DNA from: Wolfiporia cocos
Lineage: Eukaryota > Basidiomycota > Agaricomycetes > Polyporales > Phaeolaceae
Direction of reading: 5' to 3'
DNA length: 64,000 nucleotides
Assembly (NCBI GenBank): GCA_029448655.1
Contig: JACCLO010000002.1
Coordinates: 868,001 to 932,000, forward strand
Shown here: positions 61,171 to 64,000 of the stretch, piece by piece
How positions within the stretch are numbered: the first letter of the stretch is position 1
Layout: each line of letters opens with the position of its first letter
Notes under the pieces: model-generated
Told to the model about the DNA's origin: nothing
Seen by the model: the letters and a program-made list of their open reading frames with translations, nothing else
Database searches by the model: none
Position numbers and translations under genes: made by a program

Positions 61171-62789
61171 GGTCTGGACGCGCACGCGCGCGGCGCACGG
61201 ATTGCCCTCGGTCGACTAGCCCGCTTTGTTGGTTAGTATGTTTCTGTGTCGGGATGGGACGGCGCTATGTCGTCGTTTGTGCGGGGGTCTCATCGAAAAA
61301 TCAATCTCGCGTAGCAGACGTCGCGCACGTTTCCCCGATTGTGCCTTCGAGTGATGGGAAAATGCGTGCCGCAGGGACGCTCGAATATGAGTCTTGCCTC
61401 GGTCGTGCGAGGAGAAGCCACGGTAAGTTTTGGCAGCAGCTGAGAAGATCTCCAGCGGTGGGCTAGAAGACGGCGGTAGCCCTCATTTCCACGTTTCCCC
61501 GCGAGAAGCAGCGCAGCACTGCACCCGTAACTAGAGGACCTGGCGAGAAGGGCATGTAATCTCCAAGAGACGGTATAGAGTCGCTATCATGAGAATGCCA
61601 GGGGTGCTTGTACGTACGACGACGGAGGCGCCGACGATAGCGCAAGATTCTAGGTTGTGTCGCGCACGCGTCGACCCGCCGGTCGCCGCTGGCACGGGTC
61701 GGGCTTGGATAATATCACAACAAGTCCAAGGAGTCAGGACACGCCCGGCGCTCGCGAAGGGGATCCCGAAGGCCCTGCCCTAGTCGCGAAGGCTGATTCA
61801 TCGGAAGGCGCAGAACGCGAACGATCGTGCTGTCAATGGAATTATTGCACCTTATCTGAGATAGATGCGGGGTGTGCATCCCTCTCGTGATGTCGGTGCA
61901 CGGCCCAGGGCCGAAGCGCACCCCGGTGCGGGGCCTGTAGAATCCGTCCGTCGCGTTTTCATGACGTATCGACGCGCTGCATTCAACGATGCGCGCTGCG
62001 GGTGCAGACCGTCGTCGCCGTGCATTGGCTGCGCCCGCAACGCGAATAGGTGCGGCAGCCGCTGCTTCGGTATTGAGTGAGGTGTCCGATGCCCGTCGGG
62101 CTGGTTCGGACTGACCAAAGGCAAGTCATCCTGTTGTGATGAGAATGGTCAGCCGCACGCCGAAGAGAACGAAACCGACTTAGTGCGTTCGGCTGGGCGA
62201 GCGCGCTGATTTAGTCGCGCGGGCGTGTGCGAAGCAGATGTGGTGGAGATAGGAGCAGACGAGCGGACGGTGCAGTGATTCCGTGAAGGCCGAATGGCAG
62301 CACCCGACCAGAGACCTGGTATCGTCCTGCGCACTCTCTTGAAACGCGCCGGAGAACTTCGTGATCAGCGTCAGATGATTGACACCAGTGGTGTGCTATG
62401 TGCCAGGTTCCTGCGGTGCGTTACGTGTAAGATACTCCGTACGTTCGGACTTGCGGGAGCTGGAAGCTGTCCGAGCCGTCTGATGTGCCTGGCGGAATCC
62501 GCAGGTGTGAATTGGCTTAGAGCCATCTGTCTAGTTCAAACACAGATGGTTCACAGCATAATTCAGCGCCTCAGTCAATGACAGCGCACGCTTCACCGCG
62601 AACGGCTGCCCGAGGTGAAGGAGCCAGCCGCACGCGAAATCCAATCCAGTCGCGTCGCATACGGTCACGTGGACGACGCGTCGGACGCGTCGCTCCCACG
62701 GTTTGATTGCGCGCTCCTTTCAGTCCTCGATTACCGTCTCGTCCAAGCACCCATTGCAGCAGCAAGGAGCATCCACCGCACACCAACCC
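61171..62789 (+). other. Intergenic region, GC-rich
   Basis: About 1.6 kb. Short frames only, none with recognisable domains. A small inverted repeat is present at 61917-61930 (CGCACC..GGTGCG). No tRNA or 5S gene was recognised by eye. Confidence 0.4.
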
Positions 62790-64000
62790 ATGGCGGACCT
62801 AAGTCTGCGCCACATCCCCGACCTCTCCGACACCTCAATGGCGCCCGACTACTCGGACACGTCATTCCAGATCCCGCCCAGCGCCGCGGGGCCCGCCGCC
62901 GACCGCCTGCTCGACGAGGACAGCGCCGACTTCTTGCGCGCCGCGGGCTCTGCGCTCAACACGCCCGCGCCGAACGCGCGCACATCCCGGCCACGGGGCG
63001 CGGCGGGGCCCACGCCGCGCTCGGCCAAGCCCGCGCGCACGCCCGTCCGCTTCTCCGCCCGCCTCCGCGCGCGCCAGTCGATCGCGACGCCGCTCCACGG
63101 CGCGGCTGCCGTCCCCGAGGAGACGTCCTTCGAGATCCCTGTCGCGGCCGCAGCGGACGGGGGTGGCCTGCTCGACGACGGCAGCCCGATGATTGGCGGC
63201 GGCGACTTTACGTTCAGCAACACGCCTGCGGTGCCGCCGCGGGCCGGGCCTCGCTGGCAGACGGCGCGCCGCACGGAGCAGGAGATATCGTTCCAGATTC
63301 CCGCGGCGGACAGGGACCGCCTAATCGCTGACGGCAGCCCGATCGTGGACAGCGGCGACTACACGTTCAGCAACACGCCCGCGGTCGCACAGCCATGGAA
63401 GGGCGCGGGTGACAAAGGCCCCGAGTTTTCGTTCCAGATCCCTGCGGCGGCTACGGCGGACAGGAACCGCTTACTAGACGACGCCAGTCCCATCGCGGGC
63501 AGCGGCAACGTCACATTAATCAGCCACACACCCGCGCCGACGGCTGGGCAGCACTGGAAGCCTGCGCGCGGCCAAGTCCCAGAGGCATCCTTCCAGATAC
63601 CCGCTGCGGACGGCGCCCGCCTATTGGACGACAGCCCCATGCCGGCCGCGCCTGGCGTGGACGTCACCTTCAGCAAGACGCCCGCGCACACGCAACAGAC
63701 CACAGAACAACATTCGAAGGCTGCGAGCGGCAAGGGCCCAGAGACGTCACTCCAGATACCCGCCGCGGACGGTGCCCGCCTATTGGCCGACAGCCCGATG
63801 CCGGCCGCCAGCGGGGCGAGCTTTACGTTCAGCAAGACGCCAGCGTACGCGCACACGACCGGCCGTGCGGGCCAGGAGACGTCCTTCCAGATCCCTGCCG
63901 CTGCCACGCCGGACAGGGACCGCCTTCTGGACGAGATCAGCCACGTCGCGGACGGTGGCAATTTCACCTTTAGCCACACGCCCGCGCCGCCATCAGCGGG
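62790..64000 (+). CDS. Tandem-repeat protein of unknown function, 3' part outside window
   Basis: Open frame from the ATG at 62790 to the window end, at least 403 residues without a stop or an obvious intron. It starts MADLSLRHIPDLSDTSMAPD. It then repeats a unit with the consensus SFQIPAAD..RLLDD.SP, a short Gly-rich spacer, and TFS.TPA. Units begin at 62862, 63126, 63288, 63429, 63588, 63747 and 63882, so the period is 45-54 residues after the first. Each unit keeps an SP and usually a TP, which are minimal proline-directed kinase sites. No signal peptide or membrane segment. Codon use is very GC-rich. I do not recognise the family. A minus-strand frame covering the same DNA is a shadow of the repeats. 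Confidence 0.7.
   Translation, partial: MADLSLRHIPDLSDTSMAPDYSDTSFQIPPSAAGPAADRLLDEDSADFLRAAGSALNTPAPNARTSRPRGAAGPTPRSAKPARTPVRFSARLRARQSIATPLHGAAAVPEETSFEIPVAAAADGGGLLDDGSPMIGGGDFTFSNTPAVPPRAGPRWQTARRTEQEISFQIPAADRDRLIADGSPIVDSGDYTFSNTPAVAQPWKGAGDKGPEFSFQIPAAATADRNRLLDDASPIAGSGNVTLISHTPAPTAGQHWKPARGQVPEASFQIPAADGARLLDDSPMPAAPGVDVTFSKTPAHTQQTTEQHSKAASGKGPETSLQIPAADGARLLADSPMPAASGASFTFSKTPAYAHTTGRAGQETSFQIPAAATPDRDRLLDEISHVADGGNFTFSHTPAPPSA
62862..64000 (+). repeat. Coding tandem repeat, units of 135-162 bp
   Basis: Seven units aligned on the TCN-TTC-CAG-AT core; the first spacing is 264 bp and the later ones 135-162 bp. All spacings are multiples of three, so the repeat is under coding constraint. 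Units differ by point changes and short in-frame insertions, which suggests an old array that is not recently expanded. Confidence 0.75.

Noticed and set aside
61917..61930. CGCACC..GGTGCG inverted repeat as a terminator or ncRNA hairpin
   Set aside because: The loop would be two bases and the surroundings are GC-rich; such short palindromes are expected by chance, and eukaryotic Pol II does not use them.
62849..63979. Long minus-strand frames opposite the repeat protein
   Set aside because: GC-rich codons on the plus strand create open antisense frames. The plus strand has the ATG start and the conserved repeat phase.

Overview
This window looks like nuclear DNA of a filamentous basidiomycete, probably an Agaricomycete of the polypore type. 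The genes are dense and lie on both strands. Most are cut by many introns of about 48-77 nt with GT..AG ends. Recognisable proteins include SMC4, UTP14, delta-COP, FIP1, SYO1, a ubiquitin-L40 fusion and a fused MET8/MET1 siroheme enzyme. No rRNA, tRNA, CRISPR array, prophage or intact transposon was recognised. Gene models were built by hand: open frames were joined at GT..AG sites wherever the phase closed and the protein matched a known family.

Layout. 1-5.1 kb: two tandem cytochrome P450 genes on the plus strand, the first cut by the window edge. 5.5-11.6 kb: minus-strand genes for a conserved basidiomycete protein, a DUF726/TMCO4-type alpha/beta hydrolase and SRP14. 11.8-21.1 kb: plus-strand siroheme synthase fusion, condensin SMC4 and a small mitochondrial protein. 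21.4-23.0 kb: minus-strand CDK-like kinase. 23.6-25.6 kb: plus-strand unknown Cys-rich protein. 26.0-32.8 kb: minus-strand NRAMP metal transporter and UTP14. 34.0-39.8 kb: plus-strand ubiquitin-L40, then a Gfd2/YDR514C-type exonuclease-like gene and a broken second copy. 40.0-42.0 kb: minus-strand delta-COP. 42.7-43.7 kb: plus-strand CTR copper transporter. 44.1-48.6 kb: minus-strand NAK/Ark-type kinase. 49.4-55.5 kb: plus-strand 3-hydroxyisobutyrate dehydrogenase-like enzyme, mitochondrial uL10, a stand-alone dsRNA-binding domain protein and a stand-alone Sec3-type PH domain protein. 55.8-61.2 kb: FIP1 and SYO1, divergent from a shared promoter. 62.8 kb to the end: a repeat protein that runs off the window.

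Most genes are housekeeping: ribosome biogenesis (UTP14, SYO1, ubiquitin-L40, uL10m), chromosome structure (SMC4), secretion (SRP14, delta-COP), mRNA 3' end formation (FIP1) and metal handling (NRAMP, CTR, siroheme). They do not form one pathway cluster. Several start regions carry a CACGTG box, most clearly the duplicated 17-bp element between FIP1 and SYO1.

The least explained items are the orphan Sec3 PH-domain gene next to the single-dsRBD gene, the decayed Gfd2-like duplicate, the Cys-rich unknown at 23.6-25.6 kb and the SP/TP-containing repeat protein at the right edge.
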